Shown here piece after piece: positions 22,407-32,535 of a stretch of 64,000 nt of DNA (positions within the stretch are counted from its first letter, which is position 1; each line of letters begins with the position of its first letter). The stretch is from Nymphalis io (lineage: Eukaryota; Arthropoda; Insecta; Lepidoptera; Nymphalidae): NCBI RefSeq assembly GCF_905147045.1, contig NC_065906.1, positions 2,294,001 to 2,358,000 on the forward strand. Direction: 5' to 3'. The notes beneath the pieces are model-generated. The model was given only the letters and a program-made list of their open reading frames with translations, made no database searches and was not told where the DNA came from. Position numbers and translations under genes: made by a program.

Positions 22407-22720
22407 GATTGGCAAACTGGCCACCTAATGGTAAGTGGTTGCCATCGTCCATAGATATTGAAACTGTGAGAATTATTAACCATTCCTTACATTGTCAATG
22501 TGCCATTGTACTAGGGAACTATGATATTATGATCCTTGTGCCTGTAGTTACACTGGCTCACTCACCCTACTGCTGTTTTGCGATAGAATTTTGATGAGTG
22601 GGTGGTGCCTAACTTGCATAACCCACTACCAACAAGAGAAATTATTAATATTAGAATTATATTGACTCATTTTTTAGTTTCAGTTTTGTAGACGAGCTTG
22701 CACAAAGCCCTATCACCAGC
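22407..22720 (-). mobile_element. Family B retroposon, broken
   Basis: 22407-22635 follows reversed B with the 3' end cut at CCACCTAATGGTAAGTGG and a deletion in the AACACAACAATACCAAG zone. A separate B 5' end (GACGAGCTTGCACAAAGCCC) stands at 22688-22715, about 50 bases away, so this copy was split or a second copy left only its 5' end. Confidence 0.65.
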
Positions 22721-22854
22721 GACGTAAAACTAAGTGTATTTATTTTATTCTTTCTGAAATGATTCATTGGAAACCATTAATACATTTTAATTATATAGTA
22801 AAAATGCTTAATAATGATACAACGAGACTGATTGATTTTTTTTAACTCGAGTTG

Positions 22855-22921
22855 TCATTTCTTGAATTTCTCATGACGTTTCTTCAACGTAGCTCGGGCC
22901 GTCGGATTCGTTTCCCGAATA
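22855..22921 (-). CDS. Candidate terminal exon, unidentified
   Basis: On the minus strand an acceptor-like TTAACTTATTAG precedes an open stretch ending in a TGA. It would read IRETNPTARATLKK followed by RHEKFKK and stop, a lysine/arginine-rich end of the kind seen in nucleolar or ribosomal proteins. The segment is more GC-rich than its flanks. It is only 22 codons long and no upstream exon was secured, so chance is quite possible. I cannot name a protein. Confidence 0.2.
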
Positions 22922-23045
22922 CTAATAAGTTAATCTTTTATATCACGTTCTCTAGAAACAAAGAGATGAGGCCAAGTTTAAGATAAAACGACCAGTCAAA
23001 CAAGACCCCTCAGTTAGATACACGACATCACAAATGCCATACATA

Positions 23046-23066
23046 ATTGTGTACACAATGACGTCA
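23046..23066. promoter_or_regulatory. 14-bp palindrome abutting a CRE
   Basis: attgtgtacacaat (23046-23059) is a perfect palindrome and overlaps by one base TGACGTCA (23059-23066), the full CRE/ATF consensus. It lies in non-repeat DNA. Function is inferred from motif only. Confidence 0.35.
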
Positions 23067-23401
23067 CAGGGTTCATGTTAGAAAGTTTTCGAATCGGCGG
23101 TCGTGTGTGAGCCTGTATTAAGTAGTAGAATTATGAAAGGATATGTTCTTTGAATACTAAACGACCATTTTCTGTAGTACTTTGAAACGTTACGCGGCGC
23201 TTTCAAAGCCAGGACTCTTTCATAGCACAGATTATTCATATGATAATCGAGGTGTAAATGTTGTCTTTAGCTAGACGTGAGGGGCAGAGATTATTACACT
23301 TTGGGGGGTAAAAAAAAATCTAAGGTGGATTTAATTTACACGACGTTAAGCTTAACTTATTTTTTATTTGTGCACTAGGTATACGCAAATTCTTTTGGTA
23401 T

Positions 23402-23872
23402 TCTAACTGATATCATAAATGCGATTGTGAGTTTGTTACACTTTCACGCCTGAACAACTAAACCAATTTTAAAAATTATTTCACCAATAGAAAGCTACAT
23501 ACATTATCAGCAAGTAACATAAGAGTAGAGCTTTCTGCAAGCTCGTCTGGGTAGGTACCACCCACTCATCAGATATTCTACCGCAAAACAGCAATGCTTG
23601 GTATTGTTGTGTTCCGGTTTGAAGGGCGAGTGAGCCTGTGTTATTACAGGCACAAGGGACATAACATCTTAGTTCCCAAGGTTGGTGGCGCATTGGTGAT
23701 GTAAGCGATGGTTAACATTTCTTACAATGCCAATGTCTATGGGCGTTGGTGACCACTTACCATCAAGTGGCCCATATGCTCGTAAACCTACACTACAAAA
23801 AAAAGCTACATTTTGTTCCCGTATTCTCACGGAAACGAGAACTACGCGAGTGAAATCGCGGGAAAAAAAAGG
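23402..23872 (+). mobile_element. Helitron interrupted by a family B insertion
   Basis: Left part 23402-23500 has ATCATAAATGCGATTGTGAG, TTACACTTTCACGCCTGAAC and AACTAAACCAATTTT. Right part 23802-23872 resumes with AGCTACATTTTGTTCCCG and ends with a hairpin-like CGCGAGTGAAATCGCGGG. The B element between them is described separately. The CTAG end is not evident. Confidence 0.6.
23491..23811 (+). mobile_element. Family B retroposon nested in a Helitron, with TSD
   Basis: B body 23501-23801, from AGAGCTTTCTGCAAGCTCG to an A run. aaagctacat occurs at 23491-23500 and 23802-23811. About 20 bases before the usual B start (ACATTATCAGCAAG) are also inside the duplication and may be a longer 5' end than other copies show. 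Confidence 0.85.
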
Positions 23873-23878
23873 CTATTT

Positions 23879-24047
23879 TCTATAATAAATGAAAAAGTTA
23901 GTTTGTTTGTTACGCTTTGACGTCCTAAATACTCAACAAATTATCATGAAATTTTGCATGCATGTTGTCAGGGTTACAGGAAAAGACATAGAATACTTAA
24001 ACCCCTCCACTCTCTTATACGTGGGCGAAGCCTCGGGCGGAAACTAG
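23879..24047 (+). mobile_element. Non-autonomous Helitron with intact 3' end
   Basis: TCTATAATAAATGAAAAAGT start, TTACGCTTTGACGTCC, ATCATGAAATTTTGCATGC, then the terminal hairpin GTGGGCGAAGCCTCGGGCGG and CTAG before T. It follows the interrupted Helitron head to tail. Confidence 0.75.
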
Positions 24048-24369
24048 TTGAAATATAAATGTCATTAATAAAACGTGGTAATTATAATAAAATGTATTTT
24101 TTATTATTCCAATAAAAAGCTAAAGTAATTCAATATTATTCCCAAAGCGGAGCTATTGCAAACATTTTTTTGCTGATTTTCACCTAATTTGTATGCACGA
24201 CGTCTTATTATGAGCGTCTGTTCTGTTTTGAATAAATCTTCGTCTTAATAGTAACTTAATAAGAGTCGAGTCCGTTTGACTTATTTAAATTTTATTGAAA
24301 ATCAAACTTTACATTTTGCTCTAAGCCTTAGATACATATCTTTTTTTGTTAAATTAGTTAGTCAGTGAC

Positions 24370-24500
24370 GCAAATGGGCCACCTGTCGGGTGGCCCGTTA
24401 ATAAGTGGACCCTACCGTCCATAGACATTGAAACCATCAAAACATCATCAAACCATCAAAAATCTAATATTGGGAACTAAGATGTTATGGGAATTACGAA
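24370..24500 (-). repeat. Family B fragment with a fold-back
   Basis: Reversed B pieces (GGGCCACC, GTCCATAGACATTGAAACC, TTGGGAACTAAGATGTTATG). GGGCCACC (24376-24383) and GGTGGCCC (24389-24396) form a hairpin absent from other copies, and ACCATCAAAA repeats locally at 24430-24463. Confidence 0.5.
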
Positions 24501-24786
24501 GGGTTTGAAAGTAAAGGGAGCATTCTAGTTATGACCTTATTAATACGGAACAAAAAATCTAGCAGACATTGTTCTTGTATATACATATAATTTATCATTA
24601 TTTGTTATTTCAATCTCTCTTTTAAACCAAATTTTTGTTCATTGGTAATTTTATTATGTGTTAAGCATTGGAAACTTGTATTGGTAATGAATTGTTAAAA
24701 TTTAATGTTTTATGAAATTTATTATCCGCAGTTTGTTTCTATAAAAATACAATTAAAAAAATAATAAGGCTGAGTAATTCCGTCTA

Positions 24787-24957
24787 AGTGCAAGTATAAG
24801 GGACAAAACATCTTAGTATCCAAATTTGGTGACGCACTGCCGATGTAAGATTGGTGTATAGGTGTAATTTCTATTTATGTAATATATTTCTTTCAGTGCC
24901 AACGGGCCGTGGTGACCACATACCATCGGGTGGCCCATTTAACCGTCCGTCTACTAC
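24787..24957 (+). mobile_element. Family B retroposon, 5' truncated
   Basis: AAGGGACAAAACATCTTAGT, GGTGACGCACTGCCGATGTAA, TTTCAGTGCCAACGGGCCG and GGTGACCACATACCATCGGG then GTGGCCCATTTAACCGTCCG. The A tail is missing. Confidence 0.6.
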
Positions 24958-25312
24958 GGTGAGTCACAGTAAAGTGGTTAGTATAAAAATCTTCTCAATT
25001 ATATTACTAATATTATATTCTCCATAGAACGCCAACCATCCCGATCTTGGGGAGCCCGCATGCCGTAATTAGTTTAATTTTTGGACAAATTTTCAATTAC
25101 TTGATGTGTATTAATTTATTACTACTTAAATAAAAGTATAACAATACAGCTATATTTTTATTAATAATATAAAAGAAAATATTTATTCCGTTAGTTTTAC
25201 GTTACAACAATTATTACTGTAACGTATAAAGTTTACAATACTCAATTAAAGAGTACTGTAAAATTTGTATACCTAACAATTTCAACTACTTCAAATAAAT
25301 AATCAATTTCCA

Positions 25313-25432
25313 CTCCGGCGAGCCAGTTGGCGTGGTTTGTAGATACTTGTTTGTTGTCTGGTTTCCATAGTACGCTTAGCCTGGAGTCAGATGGCCTTGT
25401 GTAAATAATGTTCCAGAATATTATTTATTTAT
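25313..25432 (+). mobile_element. Family C SINE with internal deletion
   Basis: The head GCGAGCCAGTTGGCGTGG and TTTGTAGATACTTG jumps straight to the tail GTTGTCTGGTTTCCATAGTA and CAGATGGCCTTGTGTAAATA. Box B and the centre, roughly 140 bases, are missing. Confidence 0.6.
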
Positions 25433-26166
25433 TATTTAAAAACAACAGGTTAAGACAAGAGCATCCAATGATTATCCATTCCAATTTCATCTTTATTATT
25501 AGTATTTCTTTTCTTTGATAACATGACAAATTGAACACTTATCCTATTTCTATACAATTGACGTTTTCTTTTGACGAATTCGTCATTGATTTTAAACTTG
25601 CTTAAATCCATTGAGTCACTAAAGCATAACGTCATATGTCAAACCGAAGTACTAGAATATTCGCACATTACCGTCATTGTAATCAGAGTTAAAAGAAATA
25701 CCACACACATTAGTAAAACCACAAAGGTAATCATTACCATTATAACACAATATAGCCGCTGAGTCATGACATACAATTACACCTCACGAATTGCCTAATT
25801 TCTAGTAATGTGACGTCTGTCGATGTATCACCGACATCGCTTACGCTGTACATCTTATCGGTCTAAAAATTGTTCTATGCAATAATGACCTATGAGAGTA
25901 TAAATGTTTACTTTATTGAATAGGAATTATTTTTTTTATATACAATACGCTCGATATATATCGCGTGAATGTTATATATCGCTCATTTATAATCCCAATA
26001 ATTGTAGTTCTGGTTCTTAAGTTTTCAAATAGCATTAATTTTATGTACTCTGATCTATTTATAAATATTATTATGCGCTGCAGTTAGGCATGACGATGTC
26101 GCCATGCCCACTCTCGGCCGACATTCTCTACTCCACCTCTCTACTACTTCTATGTCTATATCTATC
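25433..26166. other. AT-rich DNA, nothing recognised
   Basis: Two overlapping 60-codon frames on opposite strands look like chance. TA-rich near 25.95 kb. Confidence 0.5.
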
Positions 26167-26305
26167 ATACATTCTATGCCAATTTCCTATGGTCGTCGGT
26201 GACCACTTACCATCAGGCAGCCCATACGCACGTCCGCTACCTATACTATAAAAAAAATGGTCGTGGCTATATACATACTTCGCTGCTATATATTATAATT
26301 TTTAA
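26167..26305 (+). repeat. Family B 3' end plus flank, duplication copy 1
   Basis: CCAATTTCCTATGGTCGTCG, the ACCACTTACCATCAGG block and ACCTATACTATAAAAAAAATGG, followed by non-B sequence GTCGTGGCTATATAC...TTCGCT that reappears after the next B copy. Confidence 0.75.
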
Positions 26306-26335
26306 CGAAACTCTATTTTTCATATATTATTACTT

Positions 26336-26645
26336 ACTGGTAGTAGGGCTTTGTGCAAGCTCGGCTGGGTAGGTACCACCCACTCATCAGATATTCTACC
26401 GCAAAACAGCAGTACTTGGTATTGTTGTGTTCTGGTTTGAAGGGTGAATGAGCCAGTGTGGTTGGTGGCGCATTGGCAACGTAAGCGATGCTTAACATTT
26501 CTTACAAATTACAATGCCAATGTCCTATGGTCGTCAATGACCCCTTACCAGCCGGCAGCTAGGCAGCCCATACGCTCGTCCGCCTACCTATACTATAAAA
26601 AAAATGGTCGTGGCTATATACTTCGCTATATATTATAAATTTTTT
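26336..26645 (+). repeat. Family B copy plus the same flank, duplication copy 2
   Basis: Starts with the B 5' end (GTAGTAGGGCTTTGTGCAAGC), lacks about 60 central bases, and ends ACCTATACTATAAAAAAAATGG plus the flank GTCGTGGCTATATAC. Because the flank is duplicated along with the B end, this is a tandem segmental duplication and not just a second insertion. Confidence 0.75.
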
Positions 26646-26663
26646 TCGATATATATTTTACTC

Positions 26664-26697
26664 CGTATATATATATATATATCACACACACACTTGT
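26664..26697. repeat. (TA)n(CA)n microsatellite
   Basis: A TA run changes to a CA run, a common compound microsatellite. Confidence 0.85.
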
Positions 26698-26699
26698 AC

Positions 26700-26745
26700 G
26701 TGTCCGTGGCCGAAATTGGTCTGGAGGATATTATTATTATTATAT
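26700..26745 (+). repeat. Stand-alone family D tail
   Basis: CCGTGGCCGAAATTGGTCTGG followed by AGGATATTATTATTATTATA. This is the far 3' end shared with D copies (seen reversed and decayed at 43.59 kb); no tRNA head is present, as expected if it comes from a LINE or a truncated SINE. Confidence 0.5.
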
Positions 26746-27113
26746 ATTGTTAAGTTGATGAGATGCTGTAAATGTTTTTTTGCATGCAGTAAATTGCAAA
26801 AATTAATGAAATATAATATCTAGTAAGTACATCATAAATATATTATTCGTAATTATAGCTTCATGTAATGAAGACGTAGCTGTCTCGGGTAATAATGATT
26901 TACTTGCGTGCCAGCTGTTTGCAAATTAACGTTTTTTTTTTTTTTTATTGCAGAATGAGCATAGGCTGCGAACACTTTTCATTTCATTTTATTTTATGTC
27001 TATATTTCCCACACTTATTGACAACGTCTGATGTATAAAATTACTTACGGTACTTTAAGCTTTTACACAAATTTTTTGTTTATTTTTTTGCGAATTATTA
27101 AATTTGTAAGGCA
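26746..27113. other. AT-rich DNA
   Basis: A long T run then ATTGCAG at 26.94-26.95 kb looks like a splice acceptor on the plus strand, but no open exon of substance follows. Confidence 0.45.
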
Positions 27114-27235
27114 TGGAATTCATAATCCGCCACGCTGATTTATTATGGGTTGGCGTGAATACACAAATTGTATTACTTCAACACATGTAGGTTACCTCAT
27201 GTTTCATTGTCAAATTGAGATGAATAATACAATTT
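27114..27235 (-). repeat. Family A SINE fragment
   Basis: CCGCCACGCTGATTTATTATGGG, TTCAACACATGTAGGTTACC and AATTGAGATGAATAAT are decayed parts of the reversed middle. Confidence 0.5.
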
Positions 27236-27329
27236 TCGCACCTAAATAAGAGTGCTTATCCAGATTGCAGATCAATTACAAATAAATATCTTTTCCTTGG
27301 AAGTATTGATTTATTATTAAGAAACAACT

Positions 27330-28785
27330 ATGTAGTGCGTCCTTTTTTTTTCGCTGGATAAACGCGTTTACGCGTTTCCCCCACTTGAAGTGGGGGGGTA
27401 TGTAGGACTCGCCGGCGCCGAATATGCGTCGGAATACCCACTAAAAAACCAGCGGTACCCACACCGCCATTTCAAGGGGCGACACGGGATCGCTTGCGCA
27501 TACTACCGTGACGGCCCGACGGTTGGCCCGCCTCTGCAGGCCTCCAAATCCTAGGGCGTTCTCAGGGTACAAAGACCCCCTAAACCCGGCAACACTTAGG
27601 GCGGGAGGAGAAGATGCGCATAGCGCCGACGCCTTCTCCCCGGTCTTCTTCGGCGAAGCGAGTCAGCGGAGGCCCTCTCCTCACGCTCCCGTTCCGCTGC
27701 CTCCTTCTGTGACATGACATTTTCGCAAAAGGAGACCGTCTCAAACCAGCACCTCTCGCTACCAAGCATGGCGTTTATCACACTCGGCAGCGAGAGGTCT
27801 TCACCGACTAAGGCCGCCAGAGACATGCGCTGAGGTCCCCAAGCGGCGCATTCCATCAGAGTGTGGCACGCTGTGTCCGAAGGCGCACCACACTCATGGC
27901 AGGAGGGTGTCACCTCCCGCCTCGCTATCCGGTGCAGGTACTTACCGAAACAACCGTGTCCGGTAAGTACCTGCGTTAGCCTGAATGTGAGTGTGCTGTG
28001 ACTCCGTTCCACCCAGCGACTCAATTGGGGGCGGACCGCCTCCACTGTCACTAGGCCTGCCGAGGGGGACCTCAGGTCCTCCTCCCACCTGCGAATCAAG
28101 GCTCGCTGGGCTAGTTCCCTGATTCGCTCAACCTCCGCCGACCCTGGACGGACGCCACTTGACCTCGTTTCCACCGGGAACCGGTGTACTTCCGCAAGCA
28201 CCTCCGCCTGGAGTTCCCAGGGCGGATCGCTCGTGAGAAGTGTCGCTGCCGTCCATGACACCGTACGGTACCCACGTATCGCTCTCACCGCTATGACTCT
28301 TTGCGGCCTCCGCAGAAAAGCTCTGTTACGAGCGGTGAGAGCATTCACCCAAATGGGTGCACCGTACAACGCCATGGAGCGTACCGTACCGTACGCCAGC
28401 GTATAAGCGCCGACATGGTGTTTCCGGCCCTCCTATATTGGGTAGGAGGCGGCCCAGGGCAGCAGCAGCACTTATGAGCTTCGGGCCGAGTTGGACAAAA
28501 TGCTGCCTGAAGCTCCATCTTCAGTCCAGGATCAGGCCCAGATACCTCATCTGGGCTTGCACCTTAATCACCGTGGAATAGGAGGGCCTCTGTTTTTGTG
28601 ACAGAGACCCTCAAGCCCAGCATCCCTTGGCTTGGGTTGGTGAGCGATACTCCAACCTCGGCCAGGCGGGCCGCCTCCTGAAAGGTCTGCCCCGTCGCCG
28701 TGATGAGGGTGTCATCCGCGTAGCACAACACCCTCATTCCGGGAAGGATGGGGGCCCTAAGGAGCCAATCGATGTAGTGCGTCCT
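27330..28785 (-). mobile_element. 5'-truncated R1-clade LINE with 14-bp TSD
   Basis: atgtagtgcgtcct is present at 27330-27343 and 28772-28785, bounding a 1,428-bp insertion. On the minus strand it holds the end of the reverse transcriptase, the carboxy domain with a CCHC knuckle, a 3' UTR and a poly(A) (T run at the left edge). The 3' UTR has a near-palindrome cccccacttgaagtggggg (27378-27396) and shares blocks with the fragment at 1.97 kb. R1-clade members are often site-specific (R1 in 28S rDNA; TRAS and SART in telomeric repeats); this one sits in ordinary AT-rich DNA. High GC marks it off from both flanks. Confidence 0.92.
27596..28771 (-). pseudogene. R1-clade reverse transcriptase, carboxy-terminal part
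   Basis: The reading frame enters at DWLLRAPILPGMRVLCYADD, with YADD the catalytic box of the reverse transcriptase palm. KTEALLFHGD ends at a stop near 28564. The next stretch is in another frame and matches the family (VQAQMRYLGLILD, stop, RWSF; then PKLISAAAALGRLLPNIGG). A second shift leads to a 259-codon frame from MALYGAPIWV to 27596. There C159, C162, H171 and C176 form a CX2CX8HX4C knuckle, typical of this clade. So at least two frame changes and one internal stop make it dead. The protein would have primed reverse transcription at a nicked target; the endonuclease and ORF1 are absent because of 5' truncation. Confidence 0.88.
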
Positions 28786-29429
28786 AGAAAATTTGTTGAA
28801 GAACAAATAATTGGCACTAAAACAGCGTAACCTTTTATTGTATAAGAAATATATTCGACAACATTGTTAAGAACAAAGTCTATTCACAACACACACACGC
28901 ACATACAACACTTACAACTTTATATATGTATAATATACAAAAACATGAGATACATACTTGTCACGTTAAGTCTAAATTTAAAGCAAACTATAAATATTAT
29001 ATACACTTTCAAAACGCACTCCAATCTTTTGGTATCTGTTTTATGTATATTTGTTCAGTACTTTTTCAATTAGCAATTCAAAATATAACAAATCCAGCAC
29101 ATATGTTACCTAACACCTGAACCTCTTTCCTCAAACTCAGCAGAAACTGCGGGCGAAAACAAGAATTAAATAAAACAATAGTATGTCAAAAGCTTGTTAC
29201 AATGCACGAGTTATATTTGACATCTGATATTTCATTAGGGTTCTACCCATAGGGAATCCTATTAGTGAGGCTACGCCATCAGTTTGTCTGTCAGTCAGAC
29301 ATTCTATCGTTAGAACTGTAATTGCTAGCCAATGTGTAACTATGGTACAGGTTGTTAGAATATGAAGTCCGAATATGTGAAACCATTGCATGATTCCGTT
29401 ATGCACACAGCCAGTTAATTTACTATTGA
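28786..29429. other. AT-rich DNA, nothing firm
   Basis: Overlapping 60-70 codon frames at 28.86-29.12 kb and 29.20-29.41 kb look like chance. CTGCGGGCGAAAAC at about 29.15 kb may be a Helitron scrap. Confidence 0.45.
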
Positions 29430-29608
29430 CTAGTTCTCAATGACGGCTTCGCCCGCGTTTTAGGAGGAGGGGCAGATATTAGGTACAGGAAAGTAGCCTT
29501 TCTTGGGGTTCAAGCTTCATATCAAATTTTATCAAAATCGGTTCAGTTGTTTAGTCGTGAGAGTGCAACAATCGGTCAGAGTTACTGTCCCATTACAGTA
29601 GTATTTAA
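29430..29608 (-). mobile_element. Non-autonomous Helitron
   Basis: Reversed: CTAG end at 29430-29433, a CGCGGGCGAAGCCGTC partial hairpin, TTGAACCCCAAGAAAGGC, TTTTGATAAAATTTGATATG and CAGTAACTCTGACC. The 5' TCTATACTAAT is decayed. Confidence 0.75.
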
Positions 29609-32340
29609 ATCAAAGTTGTATTTAGTATATATAATGAATTATTTTATTTAAATATATTAAATCATTATAAAAATATTAAATTACAAAAATGGGTCTTATC
29701 TTCGTCAATATAATTTCTTCATCTTCCATGTCAAACGCTGGCTACGCACACACGAGATGTCCATGGGTGGTGATAGTCACATTCCATCAGATTTCCTGAT
29801 TTTGCCTTTAAATATATATAGAAGCATTAAATAAATGTGGTTAATTTAAACGAGTATTTTACAAAAGTAAGCTGACGGAATATTTCTTAATGAGTTAGAA
29901 ATTTTCGTACTCAACATACATGATACCGTGAACTTATCAGTTTCGCCTCTAATTCGACTGGTAACCACAATCCTACGGCTTATTAGAATTCGTAACAAAC
30001 TTTAAGGTCTATGGGTTGAGATTCATATCTATGTGTATTGGATACGTGCTGCGAAAATCCGATATACCTGAGCTTCGTTTTGGGATATCTTGCTCTGATT
30101 AGGGTTTTACGGTCGAAATGCTCAATATAGTATTATTTATTGCTGAAATATTCATGTATATTTTAAAATATATAGCTGTTTATTTGTGGGTATCCTTGAT
30201 AAAATAACCAGAGTTATTCATATTTCTTAATTTTCATTTTGCTTGACGGTACGTGTGAGCAAGATTAACTGTGAATTTTAGTTTATTTATTATATAATTA
30301 AAAATTGATTAATTTAAATTACAAAAGAAAAAATATGTTTTGAGTTCGAAATATTATTAAGTAAACACTAATTATAATTTATAACTTTTCAATATATTGA
30401 TAAGAATAAAAACTAATGGAATTTAATGCTACGCCCTCATGCTCTGGACAAGAAATAAATATCAACTTGAAATGTCGTCGTGTGTCGAAAAACTATGTCA
30501 TATGAGACAAAAGAATAATCAAAGACTGACTGACAAGGGGGTTTTTATGTGGGCACTCGAAAACATTTCTGCGTAACAAAAACGTCCTAACAGCACTACT
30601 CTTAAATCAATTCATGGAATAATACACCTTATAGCAAAACACTCCTATACTAATGAACGTCAAAGTAGGATGAACATATAAGAACCAGATGACTCTACAT
30701 GGACATGGTACTACATACCAAATTAACAGACAACGATGACAAGTTACAAGTGTACTCGACAAAGATAACTTCACAGGTGATTATTTCCATTTATGCTTTT
30801 ATTGTCTTGTTGTTTAAAGTATAGAGCTTAGAATCGCGTGGCAATTTTAATATATGTAGAATGAAAATAAGTTGTGTAAGGCTTGTAGGGCCATTGAGGC
30901 TTTTGTGAACGTTGTTTCGAAGACAATACGAAGACAAAGCGGTCTCAGCGAGCGGTCAACATTTCAACTTTTATAGTGTTCCGTATTTACACCGTTATTC
31001 TTTAAACGTTTAAAAGTTGCTGTTACACCGCAATTTCACGGAATTTTTTTTATAAAATTTTAATTTTTAATTCTTAAACAATTTTGATACCAACTACGAA
31101 GTTACTTTGAATATTATAAGATAATATTTAACTAGCTAGATAGTTTTCAGTTAATAATAATATCAATTGTATGATACGGATATAAGATTTTAAATTCTGA
31201 CTGATAGTTTTTCCAATTGGAAAATTTATATAAATAAATTAAAACTAAAAACCATTTTAAGGAAGAAATAGGAAATATTTCTAATAAACCTTCCAAGTTA
31301 AATAAAAGTTTGTAAATAGCTAATCGCATATAATTATTAAGTATATAATACTATTTAGTAGCGTTTATAAAGATAATGCTTAGAATTTTTCATTATAATA
31401 AGGAATTAAGTGCAGGGTAACAGCGGCGGAATTCCCAGAAATTTTCCAAAAGACAGCATTAATAATATGAAGTATTGATTTTACTAGAATATATAAACTA
31501 ACTTATGTATTCCTGATTTTATCACATACTAAGTACAATTTTCAAACGTAAACTGATCTTAAAAAAGTAAATAATTATTTCATATTATTAAGAGCGATTC
31601 CGACAACGACAACAAGAGCTAAATTTAAATGAAATTACTATCACCTTTGCGTCGTAAATCAAATTTCCTTTTGCCTAATCATATTATTCACTTTCATTTG
31701 ATTCTTGTTTTTTATGATACCTTTATATTACATTTCACTTGGGTGAAATTTGTCCGTTATATATATATAAGTTTTATATTTGTGGATTTGGATCGAGAAA
31801 CTTGAAGAGTTTTGTTTATCAGAACGCGTTAATCACGATATACCAATCCGATTTCAAAAGGTCTTATTTTTCAATAGATAAGCTTACGAGTGCAATTTTT
31901 ATGTAATTAATCCATAACGCTATTGAACACGGGAGTAGATTAGTGACATTTAACGTGGATAAAACCACGGGGTTAGATTATACACAATAAAAATAATATC
32001 TCGCTTAAAGCATACGTTATACACGACCTTCAATTTTTGCGCAACAGCCTGATGACCAAGTCATAAGTTTTTGAACGTTTCCTGTGTATTAATTTCAATG
32101 TTTGTTCAATGTTTGATAAAAAATAGCCTTTAAACTTTATATGTATCTTGGTATCGTCTTAGCGAAGTTGAGAGAACACGTCCTGAGGTGTCATAATGAG
32201 ATATGCAATATGTATAACGGATACACTGAGCGTGACGGGTTTAGTTGCGTGATTTTTAAGATATAGTAATATCCTTGTTATATGCTACTCTAAGCAAAGT
32301 TTAACAAAGATCTGTATTGTAATATAGTAATAGTAACTGG
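29609..32340. other. 2.7 kb of unique AT-rich DNA
   Basis: The longest stretch without a clear element. 29755-29815 (CCATGGGTGGTGATAGTCAC, TTCCATCAGATTTCC) may be a worn family B 3' end. No coding or RNA signal was found; an intron or intergenic spacer is likely. Confidence 0.55.
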
Positions 32341-32535
32341 TCAAAGACTGTCCCGATGATAAAGTTTGGAGCTTATTCCACCACGCTTATCTAATCAGGA
32401 ATGGTGGATAATCATGAGGCAGATTTTCATCTGATCCAGGTTTCCTCACGCAGTGTTCCTTTACTGCCAAACACGAGTTGAATTATAAACACAATAAACA
32501 TAGGGAAACATATTAGTGCTTGACCGGATTTAAGA
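32341..32535 (-). mobile_element. Family A SINE, partial and old
   Basis: ACTGTCCCGATGATAAAG, TTTGGAGCTTATTCCACCAC, CAGGTTTCCTCACGCAGTG and AGTGCTTGACCGGATTT are the reversed middle; the head and the very end are missing. Confidence 0.65.
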
